Position numbers and translations under genes: made by a program
Source: Ascarosepion bandense
Lineage: Eukaryota; Mollusca; Cephalopoda; Sepiida; Sepiidae
Reading direction: 5' to 3'
Length of the DNA stretch: 64,000 bases
Assembly (NCBI GenBank): GCA_037127315.1
Contig: JBBBDQ010000443.1
Location: forward strand, 2,111,001-2,175,000
Notes under the pieces: generated by a model
Database searches by the model: none
What the model saw: the letters and a program-made list of their open reading frames with translations, nothing else
Told to the model about the DNA's origin: nothing
Shown: piece by piece, positions 1-10,258 of the stretch
Layout of the letters: every line of letters starts with the position of its first letter
How positions within the stretch are numbered: the stretch's first letter is position 1

Positions 1-189
1 AAGAAAGATAAAAATTATAGTGAAAGGTAAATGAGAACACCAAAGGCATTGTAGTCAGTTAAAGAAAAGATTTACTGGAGAAAGGACCACAAGAAAGGTA
101 GAACCTATGCAAGTTCTGTATGATATCTTTGATATAAAAACAACCCAAGAATTCATTAAACATCTGAGTACCAGAAAAAAAAAAGTTAT
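1..189. other. No recognisable feature
   Basis: AT-rich sequence with no ORF, RNA gene or repeat that I recognise before the PLE fragment. Confidence 0.5.
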
Positions 190-312
190 GTGGTTCTGAT
201 TTTTGTCCTCATTTCTGTTGTCATATTCACAACATTTTGGCCATTGTACACTCCAGCTTTCTTCAGGTGATTAAAATTTCAAACCAAACACTTTATTTCA
301 TCCACTGGGATG
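190..312 (-). repeat. PLE terminal fragment
   Basis: Read on the minus strand this has the order seen in all PLE ends of this window: a segment containing AATAAAG, then CCTGAAGAA, then a short GC-containing stretch, then an AAAATGTTGTGAATATGACA block. It therefore includes a diverged copy of the hammerhead-like core discussed in the findings. It matches 12975-13115 and 52300-52480. No coding part is attached. Confidence 0.6.
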
Positions 313-797
313 GATTAGGACCAACAACTTTAATCAAAATGTTCAAAATAAATAGGTAAAAAAATGTGTCAGTTAAGACTGATACCAGAACTATAAGGGC
401 TAATATTGCAATCTCCCTTGATATTATTTTACTTTTTATACTGGTAGTGTTATTGGTAGTAGTATTAATGTTGTTTTTTAATATTTTTAAATAAAGCATT
501 ATGAAGCATTTTCATTATTAATTTATATATCCGGCAATGCCTCTACAATGTTAACAACCTGAAAGATTTTTTTCAAAAAAATAAACTCTAATACTATTTT
601 AATCTTCCTCAAAGAGATCAAACTATACAGCAAAATATAAGCTAAGTAAAGATCTGAAGATCAAAAATAGATCCGACCCTCACCAGGTGAAAAATTTAAA
701 AAGTAATACAACTTGAAAGCAATGGAAAAGTTTAAAAAGCAAGACATCTTCCAAAATTCTGTAAAAATAATATAACCTGACCCAAAATCATTTGTTA
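313..797. other. AT-rich stretch without recognised features
   Basis: No supported gene. A 68-codon minus-strand ORF overlapping the PLE fragment is asparagine/isoleucine-rich and has no recognisable domain. Confidence 0.5.
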
Positions 798-856
798 TGA
801 CCTTAAATGATCCCATTAGGATTGATAGGTCATTAAACCTCCAAACAAACAAACAT
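798..856 (+). repeat. SINE-C-type tail fragment
   Basis: The pattern TTAAATGA...CC...GG..GATA.G.C.TTAAA..AACAAAC resembles the 3' tail that ends the SINE-C and 5S-SINE copies (for example 6540-6594 and 54055-54105). The body upstream is not recognisable, so this is an old or truncated copy. Confidence 0.4.
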
Positions 857-1023
857 TATTAATTTTGATTAGTATTTTTTTACTAGTTATTTTTTATTTA
901 GTAGTTTTTTTATTTAGTTATTGAGTATTTTTTGATTTAGTTATTCTTTATCCTAACTTTATCATTATTTAGTAATTATTTTATTATTATTATTTTTATT
1001 ATTTAGTATTTTATTATTATTAC

Positions 1024-1736
1024 TAGCAGTATAGCCCGGCGTTGCTCGGGTGTAATGAAAGCTTTAAAACTAATCCATGGTTCTAGGGGTCAGATTCTTT
1101 GGACGTTGGCATGAAATACTAAAAAGCAATAGTTGTTTCCAGTTAAAGCGAAACCGTAGACTGAAAGAAAAATGAATGGATGTAAGTCAAATTTTGATTT
1201 CCTGGTATCGATATCAAATAAGTTTTTTACATCGTAAACTGAATTCTGATGGCTAAATAATTCCTCTGAGTAAATGGTATCATGGCTGAGACTAAGAACT
1301 ACAATTATACCTACTTAAAGACAAACCCGAAGCAAAAGGTCTGAAAAAAATACAGACATACAGGCAGATAAACAGACACACAAACATCTTGCCTTTTATA
1401 TATATAAATATGTATATTATCAATTTTTCTGCACTATTGTAAGAACTGCAACCTTGAAACTTCTGAATATCATTTCTTATGTCTTTGTCTATGAGTGTAT
1501 CAAATTTGATTAAAATCGGACCACTCCTTTATAACCCGATTTTTTCGATTATCGATTTTCAATATTTATCGGGGGTACCTTGACACAAAGCATAGCTAAG
1601 AACATTTGCAGACGCTTATAGTACAACTGTGTAAATTTTCAAGAAAATCGGTTCAGCTGTTTCGGAGTCTATAGGTAACGGACACACACACACACACACA
1701 GACAAAGTTCCATTTATAAATAAGTTTAGATAGATT
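1024..1736 (+). repeat. Dispersed repeat E (non-autonomous, non-LTR-like)
   Basis: A 0.7-kb repeat that begins with CTAGCAGTATAGCCCGG and ends with a (CA)n run at about 1681-1700 followed by a short AAGTT...TTATAAATAAGTTTA end. A reverse-complement copy lies at 32344-32692 and lacks roughly the 300 internal bases corresponding to 1075-1380. The 3' half, with a block about an oblique protein-like 'AAAATCGGTTCAGC', resembles 3' ends of RTE-type LINEs from memory. No ORF is preserved, so it is probably a truncated LINE or a SINE-like derivative. Confidence 0.6.
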
Positions 1737-1837
1737 TAGATTATCTTATATTATTTTATTATCTTTTAGTATTTTATTTTTATTATCTTTATTATTTAGT
1801 ACTTTTTTTATTTAGTTATTCTTTATTCCAACTTTAC

Positions 1838-2299
1838 TTGGATAATCACTCTGCTGATGAAACCAGACAATGTTTTAATTCCTAGAATTTCAAAAATAGA
1901 AAGACATTTTAGTGTTACGGTTACATTAGCAACTAGGTCCCACCCTTTTACAGTTAAACAAATAAGATGTAACCGTAAATTCTACTCCAACAGCTTCTTT
2001 TCTCGCGCTTCCCGCCTGTGGAACTCCCTTCCACAAGTCTGCTTTCCCGACAGTTACAATCTCCAGGTGTTTAAATGTAGGGTCAATAGACACCTCCTAT
2101 CACACTAACTCCCAACTATTCTCACAACACTCTCATCTACCCAACCCTCATTCTCGGTATCCTCACCCGCCTATCACCCACCCTCTGTTATTTCCTATAT
2201 TTAACCAGCCTTTCTCCACTCTACGTAGCCCCCTGCACAGTAGTGGCAGTGACATGCCTTGCTCGGGGTGAAACGCTTATAAAAAAAAAAAAAAAAAAA
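1838..2299 (+). mobile_element. LINE-1 3' end, with C-terminal RT-ORF remnant
   Basis: The reading frame at 1857-2108 encodes a typical C-terminal tail of a CR1/Jockey-like LINE ORF2: TRSHPFTV, then SFFSRASRLWNSLP, then FPDSYNLQVFKC, ending in NRHLLSH. It is followed by the 3' UTR with the conserved block GTAGCCCCCTGCAC...CTTGCTCGGGGTGAAA and an A-run at 2281-2299. The element is 5'-truncated by more than 90 percent and cannot be active. Other copies lie near 19.5, 28.1, 29.4, 36.3, 37.4, 38.7, 57.0, 60.0 and 62.3 kb. Confidence 0.85.
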
Positions 2300-2837
2300 T
2301 ATTTTCTTCAGTGTAACGTTTATTATTGGGGGTAAGCGTTCTGAAATTAAAAAGTATTTTTGCATTACTTGTCAGGTGAATGCCTGCTTGTCATATTTAA
2401 GTTAGCTCCAGAGGGTTAAATAATTACCCTGGGGATGATGACTGTAATTCAAGACTTGTTTATCAGTTCAGATTTCAACCATGATCCATTTGGTTGCAAT
2501 CCCTTTTTTTTATCCAAAAGATAATCAGATAGGTTTATTCTTCATAATTACAATTCAAGGCTAACAGCTGCTTTTAGATTTGCTTCTTGGCTTCTAGGTA
2601 TTCCCAGAAAATGTCCTCTCATTGCATCCTTCAAAGACTTTTTCCGATATGAAAGAAATTGACTTGGACAAGGAAGCTTTCAATCAATTTAAGACTTAGA
2701 GTTAAAGAATAAGGTCGTTTTCTGACCTTGCAATTTCATAATTTTTAGGAGTTTTTTGCTTTTTTTAAGTTGGAAATTTTCTATAGTTTGAAGTACTAGT
2801 ATTTTTTACATCACGCTGATGCGTGTTGAAGTTATCA
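2300..2837. other. No recognisable feature
   Basis: AT-rich sequence without an ORF over 60 codons or a repeat I can match inside the window. Confidence 0.5.
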
Positions 2838-2985
2838 TTGGATGTGTATCATGGTGCACTGGATATCAGCTTGAAATGAAGTTCAAATTCCAGCTGAATT
2901 TGTTGCATTCATTTACACACAAATACCCTTTGGAAAGGTATTAATCCATTTCTTCCCTCCAACTATGGGTCATAATGTTTTTATT
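2838..2985 (+). mobile_element. SINE-A, 3'-truncated
   Basis: The head has an A-box-like TGGTGCACTGGATATC and a diverged B box (AAGTTCAAATTCC), followed by the TTGCATTCATTTACAC...AAATACCC...GGTATTAATCC body. It stops where full copies continue with AACAGGACAGATTGGG. Confidence 0.75.
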
Positions 2986-3107
2986 TTATCAAAAAAAATA
3001 AACTATTCCTTACACCTAATGGTTTGTAGGGCAACATTATTGCTGTTTCCCTAACAACTGTTTTTTTATGGGGCAGGGTTGTTAGCCCTGCACCCAACCC
3101 CCAAACC

Positions 3108-3374
3108 TGGAGAAAGGTGATTTCTAAGCATAGCTTAGACGTAACACATGGCCAAAAGTAGGGGGCACCCAGTGAGGATCGAACTCACTACTCAGTTATA
3201 ATGATTCTAGCGAGACGAGCTTGCTAACCATTATACCACGCTGCAGTGCCTAAGGTTAGATGTGGCACAAGAACGAAAGTATGGGACACCCAGTGAGGAT
3301 CGAACTCACTACTCAATTGTAATGATTCTAGTGAGACGAGCTTGCTAACCATTAAACCACGCCACGGTGCCCTT
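3108..3374 (-). mobile_element. SINE-B tandem dimer (tRNA-like)
   Basis: Two tRNA-like heads lie in tandem on the minus strand, at about 3163-3247 and 3288-3373. Each has an A-box-like TGGTATAATGGTTAGC (second copy TGGTTTAATGGTTAGC) and a clean B box GAGTTCGATCCTC, ending in CACTGGGTGCC. A linker of about 35 bases separates them. I do not call them tRNA genes: the span between the boxes is too long for a normal cloverleaf, and related copies at 21.7, 51.9, 52.5 and 60.9 kb carry the same non-tRNA tail. Confidence 0.8.
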
Positions 3375-4784
3375 CTGTTTGATTAATGATAGTCAATATC
3401 CACATAATTATCATCTATCACTTCATTTTCCTGCATTTGTCTTTGCCTTCCACTTCTTCCCTTCATCAAGAAATAGGCCAAGCATTTATCCTTTGATCCA
3501 GGCTCTGCCTTTGACCAGTCTCATTTTGATACACAGGTGACTCAAAATAGCTGCTAATCTAGTTTTAGGGTCAGGGCTGAGTCAAGAGTCAATTAAATTT
3601 AGATTTTTCTAAACGTGAACTGCATCTGGCACTATGACACTCAAATTTCATTATTGTCATCGAACTTCAAGCTGCATTATTCAGTACTGTGTTGAATTTA
3701 TAAATCTGCATGAGCAGGATGTCAGGTTTATCAACTGGTATAATATTTGTATTCATTAAGTGATTTAGTTTATATGACAATAAGGAATTTGTCCAGAAAA
3801 TATTCAGCTATTTGATATTCATGAAAAAATATCTTGACAATGATGCATTAGTTCCCTTCAAAAAAGTTCCCTGAGAATCTTACAAACAGCATTCCTTCTA
3901 CTTTTCCAAACAATTTGCAAAGTTCTCTTTTGGGATTGCCATCAGCTGTCTCCTCATGTTCTTTTTAATCTAACCCTATCCCAGCATTCCTTTCACCCTT
4001 CAAAACTAAGTTTAATATGCTCTTGTGGAATAGCCATCATTGTCTTGCCAGACTTTTCAAAATTTTCTCCATGGCATTTTAACAGTGGATTTAACTTTAG
4101 ATAGAGACAGAAATTACAGAGCCAAATTTAGACCAGGTGCTATATGGGTGGGGGGTAATATTTCTACCAAAAAAGCACTACATGATACATGAAGAAATCT
4201 ACTTGCTGGCTATTGGGAATGCAATGATTGTAAGAGTACCCAAACTCTCTCAGTATTATTTCAGTAATGACTGTGTAACCCTATAGGAGAGTGACATTTC
4301 TGATCGATGGGCAAGTTATATCAAAGTAACACAACTGGTCCTTGTGATGTTCAAAATGACTGGACATGTTCTATATTGATTGTGAGTTTTGAATCTTAAT
4401 TTTTACAGACCTTTGTTTAGTATGAGTATAAAAAGTTTATGTTGCACTTGTTTTCCAAGTGAGGATGGCCAGTCTTTGAAATCCTGGGTTTATGCATGAG
4501 CCTCTGATACCGGTGAGAAATGTGCATTTATAACAATCGAGTATCAGCTTCCTTTGGTATTTTATTTATTAACATTCTTCACTTGTCACCAGACTTGGAA
4601 ATATCTTCATTTAAGAATCGAATAAAGAAATAAGACATTTTTACAGGTGATTATTTGGTTCGTCAGGTGAAAGATTCTCCATTTTGAATTATTTTTATGT
4701 TTCTCTTTTCCGACCGGGTCTACTTGTCAGTACCGATTTGTCAAATCAGTCCTCCTATGAATGGCAATGAATGTTGGACACTTT
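3375..4784. other. 1.4 kb without recognised repeat or gene
   Basis: Mixed-composition sequence with no ORF track of note and no match to the repeat families seen elsewhere in the window. This is one of the few stretches that could be old single-copy DNA. Confidence 0.45.
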
Positions 4785-5064
4785 CCTCACAGCTGTTTAG
4801 AGTGTGGTTTCCGGCTTTCTCTTTACCCATCTTCTCACTCCTTTTTTTTTTTTTTTTTTTTTTTCAATTAGAGTAGATAGACTAAACTATCGCCCAGTTC
4901 ACACTCCACCCACGTCTATTGAACAGATGAAGAGGCTCATCCTTTGTTCCCTGTTTAGGATGTGGTTTCTGGCTTTCTCTTTTCCAATCTTTTCACTCTT
5001 ACGTAGCCCCCTGCACATCAGTGCCGTTACCACCTTGCTCGGGGTGATATGATTAAAAAAAAAA
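4785..5064 (+). mobile_element. SINE-D dimer with LINE-1-type 3' end
   Basis: A truncated first unit (GTGTGGTTTCCGGCTTTCTC) is joined through a T-run at 4843-4864 to a full second unit beginning CAATTAGAGTAGATAGAC. The second unit ends in GTAGCCCCCTGCACATCAGTG...CTTGCTCGGGGTGA followed by an A-run. That last block is the same as the LINE-1 3' end at 2220-2280. Other copies, mostly also dimeric, are at 13.8, 17.2, 34.9 and 43.6 kb. Confidence 0.8.
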
Positions 5065-5065
5065 T

Positions 5066-5440
5066 AAAGAAGAGACTTGAGTCAACAGAGATGTGGTTCT
5101 ACAGAAGGATGCTAAAAATACTATGGACTTAACATGGGAGTAACAGAGAATTTCTAAGGAAAATAGAAACAAAAAGTTTACTTCTAGTTAGAATCAGAAA
5201 GAGACGCTAAATAAGGAAAGAGGACTTGGCAAATTTGACACTCACAGGATATATCAAAGGTAACAGGAGCGAAAGGAGCCAACATGCCACTGATCTGATA
5301 CGCTTTCCTGAATGGATGGCAGAATAAGGAGTGAGCAGGATAGTAAAAGGACAAATATTATTAAGAGCTGCAATGAATAGGAGGTTGTGGAGAGCCATGA
5401 TCACTTATGTCCAGGAGGAGATTTCATCAGAGTGCAACAT
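5066..5440 (+). mobile_element. LINE-2 ORF2 C-terminal fragment
   Basis: Frame-shifted translation recalls the C-terminal part of the LINE-2 ORF at 20867-21391: a segment equivalent to MWFYRRMLRI at about 5090, then the KRK.....R...K...G region and the final EMWRAMI equivalent at about 5390. There are stops and frameshifts throughout, so it is a pseudogene fragment. Confidence 0.65.
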
Positions 5441-5957
5441 TTCAAGACACTACCAGTAAACTGATCCTAAAGAACCAGAGCAAAATAGTATTTGACTTTT
5501 AGCAGGGAAAAAAGATTGGATGGTTTGTTTTCAACTTGAATTATCATAAAACTGATCCTTCTCTGTATTTATTTAGAACATGTAAATAAACAAGAAGATA
5601 ATCATCGATGGTATATTCATTGCTTTCAATCCCCCATTTCTGGGGCCATTTTGTAGGGCAACAGCTTACTTTGTTGTTATTCATAAAACTGATCCTTGAC
5701 TTTCTGATACAAAGATAGAAATAAACTTTAAACAAATTAACTCTAGCAGCTGATTACAAGCCAAAAAAAAAATAAAAAAATAATAACATTCTGGGGTAGA
5801 GAAATCTCAGTTCAAATTCAGTCAAAAATTTACTTTAATGAATGAAATCCTTCCTGAAGAAAATTCTGCAGAAAACTTTTGCTTCTAAAATTCTTCCGAT
5901 AACTCCGGCATTTAATACTAGTTAGAGTATACTCTCAATTAGAAAACTCTTGTTTTT
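5441..5957. other. No gene; three AAACTGATCC motifs
   Basis: No ORF with a recognisable domain. The decamer AAACTGATCC occurs at about 5459, 5551 and 5689. The same word forms the arms of the hairpins near 19.65, 19.9 and 50.75 kb and recurs at the last bases of the window. It may be chance or a remnant of the same small element. Confidence 0.35.
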
Positions 5958-5969
5958 CTTAAAGAAAAC

Positions 5970-6594
5970 TGGTCCTGGGTATGACCGTAAACTGCATCCG
6001 GCAGCAAGGCCTCTGATTCGGAGGTTGTGAGGAGCATGGAACCACCTCTTAATTGCTGTTGTTCTCAGGTCCACCCTGACCCGGAGTGGTAGCAAGGCCT
6101 CTGATTGGGAGGTTGTGAGGAGCATGGAACCACCTCTTAATTGCTGTTGTTCCCAGGTCCACCATGACCCAGAGTGGTAGCACCTGGTAGGGTCCCAGCT
6201 ATGGGTAAATAGTTAACCCCCAAACCAGGGTCAAAATGCTATGACGGTATTTACCAAGAAAACATTTTTGAATGAAAAAATATGTAACCCACAAAACATT
6301 TTTGAATGAAAAAATATGTAACCCACAAAATATTTTTGAATGAAAAATATGTAACCAACAAAACATTTTTGAATGAAAAAATATGTAACCCACAAAATAT
6401 TTTTGAATGAAAAATATATAACCAACAAAACATTTTTGAGAGAAAAATATGTAACCAACAAAACATTTTTAAATGAAAAAAAACAAACAATCCCCCACCA
6501 AAAAATATAAACACTAAAACAAATCAAAACAATTTTCAGCATTAAATGACCTAATGGAGGTCGATATGCTGGTTAAATAAACCAAACAACCAAC
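5970..6594 (+). mobile_element. SINE-C, full length, with 12-bp TSD
   Basis: The head begins GGTCCTGGGTATGACCGTAA and the tail ends near ATGGAGGTCGATATGCTGG...TTAAATAAACCA. The 12-bp direct repeat CTTAAAGAAAAC occurs at 5958-5969 and 6595-6606 and marks the insertion. There is no poly(A). Two unusual features: the first ~88 bases of the head segment are tandemly duplicated (AAGGCCTCTGATT at about 6006 and 6094), and 6262-6480 is a minisatellite of about 35-bp units with ACATTTTTGAATGAAAA. Confidence 0.85.
6262..6480 (+). repeat. Minisatellite inside SINE-C
   Basis: About six or seven units of 34-37 bases built on ACATTTTTGAATGAAAAA followed by TATGTAACC. The equivalent region in other SINE-C copies (30.97, 40.26, 49.45 and 53.8 kb) is also repetitive but with a different number and sequence of units. 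It yields spurious overlapping ORFs on the minus strand. Confidence 0.85.
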
Positions 6595-6805
6595 CTTAAA
6601 GAAAACAAATAAAGATAAGGATATTAGTCTAAATGAGCCGATTAAATCTTATTCCACAAATAAGGGTTCAGATATTGTTTTACTAATTCAATAAAATGTA
6701 TTTATTTATTTGTTCTATTATTTTCAGGCAGATAAGTATGATATAGTTTAGAGATCTGTATACAGTAATTCTCTTCAAATAAATATTGTTAAATTGTTTT
6801 CAACC

Positions 6806-7201
6806 TGTTGTATCCTGGGAGGGGATAAACAGAGAAAGAATAGTGAAAGAAATAACTCTTAACACTGAGGATATATAAATAGAGATTTATTATACCTCAG
6901 TACAATAAACCGAATACAAGTACACCAACGAACAGTTAACACGAATAACAATTAAGAAGGCAATGTCTCTGTATAGGACATATGCGTCCATCTTGAGAAG
7001 GTTTCCGTCTAATGACGTCTAACTCTCGTCTAAGGCCGATGGCTCTCGACTATCATATAATGACGAATAATCTCGTATAGTCACGAACACTCTCAATTAC
7101 TCTCGAGCACACTCGATCACTCTGTAGTTCGTTCCCATCTAGGTCTTTTATAACCCGGGCCATACCCATTCCTGGGTAGGACAGGATATTTCACTACAAC
7201 A
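6806..7201 (-). mobile_element. Solo LTR, 396 bp, TSD CAACC
   Basis: Bounded by TGTTGTA...TACAACA and flanked by the exact 5-bp repeat CAACC at 6801-6805 and 7202-7206, as expected after integration of an LTR retrotransposon and recombination between its LTRs. On the minus strand a TATA-like GGTTATAAAAG lies about 50 bases in. There is no internal coding region on either side. The family is probably Gypsy- or Pao-like, but an LTR alone does not decide. Confidence 0.85.
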
Positions 7202-7548
7202 CAACCATTGAATTTTTCTTAGATCAGATCAGTGCCTTTACAGGGAAAAAGTATGTATTTTGTTTTTAGGCAGGAGGAAAACATCTGTATATAGTAATGG
7301 TATTATTATTAGCTGTTTCCGTAAAAGCAAACATTTGGCATTCATAGACCGAGCAGCTAGTACTGCTTTCTGTTGAATTTTATAAAATCTTTTGCTTAAA
7401 ACAATTTTTCAGTAAAATAGGTTTCTCAAATCCAATAGTTGTCATTACTCTTTCCAGTATTGATAGGGGTTTCCTTCCTAACCTTTTATTTGAAGTGATG
7501 TAGAACATTACCATCTTCATTGTGTCATTATTTTCTCATAGAGTTACA

Positions 7549-7654
7549 TGTGTAATCTATTTTAGTTGTTACTGTTGTTGGTAGTCCTCAAGTGATGTGG
7601 TTTCTATTATTTGGTACAGTTCTTTGTGCTTCTGTAGCACCAGTCCACTTAGGT
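7549..7654 (+). repeat. Dispersed repeat, copy 1
   Basis: About 105 bases from TCTATTTTAGTTGTTACTG to GTAGCACCAGTCCA are repeated at 10158-10258 with substitutions and small indels. It is non-coding. The downstream edge touches the piggyBac-like MITE. Confidence 0.6.
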
Positions 7655-7658
7655 TTAA

Positions 7659-7718
7659 CCCTGGAACACGGTTGTGATCAATCGTCGGTATCAGATACCA
7701 CATGACCGTGTTACAGGG
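7659..7718. mobile_element. piggyBac-like MITE, 60 bp, TTAA target
   Basis: The ends are CCCTGGAACACGG and CCGTGTTACAGGG, an imperfect inverted repeat of about 13-14 bases. TTAA flanks both sides at 7655-7658 and 7719-7722. A CCC/GGG terminus with a TTAA duplication is the hallmark of the piggyBac superfamily. At 60 bp it cannot encode anything. Confidence 0.8.
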
Positions 7719-7951
7719 TTAAAGAAAGATGATCTTTATTTGATCAAAGCCTTTTTACACCATTGAGCTGAGGAAGTGGTTGTATGCAGCTGACAGTTTA
7801 GATATTCCTGAATGGAGTTGGTACCATGCATGATATCCATATGAATATCTCGATCTGATGAGACTATTTTCTTTGGGGTATTTTAAGAATTTCTCGTTAA
7901 CTTTCATTTACTTGCGATCACTATGTGATGTTCTTTCTGGATGTAGGTAAT

Positions 7952-8183
7952 TGTTACGGTGACTTACCCATATGACACATGAACTCATCCAAACTATATA
8001 TAAGCAGCAGTTCTGTTTTGCAGAGACTGAGAGCGGAATCTATTAACTCTGACAACTGGACTACCAGTCATGCTAGTAATCTCTCATTGATATATATTTG
8101 TAACTATTGTCCTAGTTAAATATATTTATTTAACTCTATTCCTCCTTTGTGTTATTATTTCTGCCCCTAACTAAGCCACAACA
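7952..8183 (+). mobile_element. Solo LTR, 232 bp, TSD GTAAT
   Basis: Bounded by TGTTACGG...CACAACA with GTAAT at 7947-7951 and 8184-8188. A TATA-like CTATATATAAGC lies at about 7994-8006. No polypurine tract, primer-binding site or coding sequence remains. The terminal TGTTACG resembles the LTR at 11187. Confidence 0.85.
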
Positions 8184-8297
8184 GTAATTATGGGTCTCCA
8201 CAGCATTCTATATTTGATCCCACTTTCATACCCCTTATGATACTTGTTTCTCCATCCATTCACCCAAACTTACCAAGTAGGCACCTTCTCTTTTCAA

Positions 8298-8365
8298 TGA
8301 ACCATGTTTCTTCAGGACATAGTAGATTATGGATCTTCACATCTTCCTTTTGTTATTGCTCTTTG
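8298..8365 (-). mobile_element. LINE-2 3' fragment
   Basis: CTTCAGGACATAGTAGATTATGG followed by TCTTCACATCTTCC matches the LINE-2 end at 20882-20930 (CCTTCAGGACGTAGATGATC). It is short and diverged. Confidence 0.45.
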
Positions 8366-8710
8366 CAATACTTTCTACTTTACGATGCGTCATTTTGATA
8401 TTTATTTTTCCATCCTTTTGTTCCAATTTCACTGTTTCAATGTGCACTATTCCTTTAGAACATGAGCGATTATAGTCCTCCATAGCTTCCCGTATTTTCA
8501 TGCTTATTATACTGTGTTTTTTCATAAAGATTTTTCAAAAATTGTTAAGTATCTTTCAGGTTCAAATAGTTTCAAATTCTTATCAGAATATTCTTGATAT
8601 TAGATTAAAACTGAGAAGATTTTCCAGTGATATTTTATTAAAATTTTCCTTTAGAAAATTATAGTTTATATTTATAGTTTAGATATATTTTTATGATTTT
8701 TAATGTTATT

Positions 8711-9025
8711 AGGGAGGATGTGCATTGTGGTGCAGTGGATATCGACCCGGAATGACAAACCAGGGTGTCAAGTTCAAATTCCAGTTGAATTCCTTGCATT
8801 CACTTACACACTAATATCCTTGGGAAAGGTATTAACCTGTCTCTTCCCTCCAGTTATGGGTTAAATAATAGGATAGATTGGGTTCTATAGCCTTTGCTAG
8901 CAACCAGTCTATCGCAGAAAGCAATGGCAACCTACTGCGGGATAATCTTCTGCCCAGTCAGTCATGTCCCTTTTGAGACATGATTGCCCAAAGCATGTAT
9001 CACGTATGGCACTTAACTGACTGAC
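8711..9025 (+). mobile_element. SINE-A, full length, 11-bp TSD
   Basis: The tRNA-like head has A box TGTGGTGCAGTGGATATC and B box AAGTTCAAATTCC, then a conserved body and the 3' end CACTTAACTGACTGAC. The repeat TTAATGTTATT occurs at 8700-8710 and 9026-9036. There is no A-tail, so retrotransposition must recognise another 3' feature, probably that of a partner LINE. Confidence 0.9.
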
Positions 9026-9502
9026 TTAATGTTATTTTAGTGGTTACCCATATTTGAGTAGAAGCTCAGTTTATTTTAAACAATATTTATTTTGTCTACT
9101 AGTCATCACGCTTGAGAAAACTTGGACTTTTCAGTAAGATTTGAACCTGCATCCACCTTTGTAGGAGAAACTAATGTTTAATACAATGTGCTTTGCCCAT
9201 TCATCTGTGAAGAGCTTCACAATCAAGCAAGTTTCTCATCATTGTCATTGGTGGAACTTGTTGTCAAGTATCTGGGTGCTTATTGACATATTCTTCTCTG
9301 TGAAATGTCATATGTTGGATCTGAAGAGATGTCTTCAGCCACCATATGGTAGGTAAGAGGGTTCAGGTGATGGCGTAATCTGATTTTTCTTTGAGCTCTC
9401 TTTTATTGCCCTTCTGATGTTTTTGAAGGATAGTCTTTTTTCTCGCATATTGTTCTTCTCCAATTGATAATTTCTGCAGAATTAATCTTACAATCAAAAA
9501 TA

Positions 9503-9765
9503 CCTGAATTTCTGAGATGAGGTGTTATCATCATTTACACTATTTACATTTGGAGTATTTTCTTCATCTTTGTTTTTTGTAACACATTGTTTCAGCAGTT
9601 GTGCTCTCCATCCTTCATCAGGTTAATCTGGGTAACTTACATTCAGTTCGGAATTCTCTGTAGGTTAACCAGATCGATGCATATCTGATGAAGGCCAGAG
9701 GAAACAAATGTCCAAAACAATGGGATAACAACATCAAAGATGACAGTATGTAAATAGTGTAAATA
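9503..9765. repeat. Two PLE ends in inverted orientation
   Basis: The minus-strand copy at 9503-9640 runs from AATTTCTGAGATGAGG to CCTTCATCAGG. The plus-strand copy at 9680-9765 carries CTGATGAAGGCCAGAGGAAAC followed by a diverged AACATCAAAGATGACAGTATG. Head-to-head PLE ends also occur at 12.84-13.1, 35.75-36.05 and 52.05-52.48 kb. Confidence 0.6.
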
Positions 9766-9793
9766 ATCAAAAATAATTTGTCTTTAAATAACC

Positions 9794-10100
9794 TATTACG
9801 TCGGGTAACAGAATTATATGAAATAATACAAAACAACGTAATAGTATAAAAGTAGGTGTATTGACAGGAAAGAGAAGTATTTACAAGAAGTGAGGATTAG
9901 TAGAATACAGAACAACGTAATTAGTATACCGTATTGTCGTAGAGACGTGATAGACTGACTAGTAGAACACTTCTGGTGCAATACCGGAAATACCCGACTG
10001 ACTCGCTTACTCGACTTCCTTACTTGAGGTATAATCACTACTATTTTATATAGTGATTCGAATAGTCCATTTCTGTGGAAAGGTGGAGAGCGTCCCAACA
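9794..10100 (-). mobile_element. Solo LTR, 307 bp, TSD TAACC
   Basis: The right end CGTCCCAACA and left end TATTACG (presumably once TGTTACG) are flanked by TAACC at 9789-9793 and 10101-10105. On the minus strand a TATA-like CACTATATAAAATAG lies about 45 bases from the start. One terminal base has decayed, so confidence is lower than for the other LTRs. Confidence 0.7.
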
Positions 10101-10157
10101 TAACCTACAAAGGGTTGGTGAGCTGTAAAAAATAAAATCAATTCTCGTAAAATTACA

Positions 10158-10258
10158 TACACTGTCTATTTTAGTTGCTGCTGTTGAAAGTTTTCAAATG
10201 GTGTAGTTTCTGTTATTTGGTAAAGTTCTTTGTGATTCTGTAGTGCCTGTCCATATGA
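10158..10258 (+). repeat. Dispersed repeat, copy 2
   Basis: Matches 7549-7654 (TATTTTAGTTGCTGCTGTTG ... TTCTGTAGTGCC). Confidence 0.6.

Noticed and set aside
3163..3373. tRNA genes on the minus strand
   Set aside because: A and B boxes are good, but the region between them is too long and does not fold into anticodon and T arms. The same unit is repeated as a SINE with a target duplication at 60858.
6199..6542. Cysteine/phenylalanine-rich repeat proteins on the minus strand
   Set aside because: Produced by the SINE-C minisatellite in three frames.
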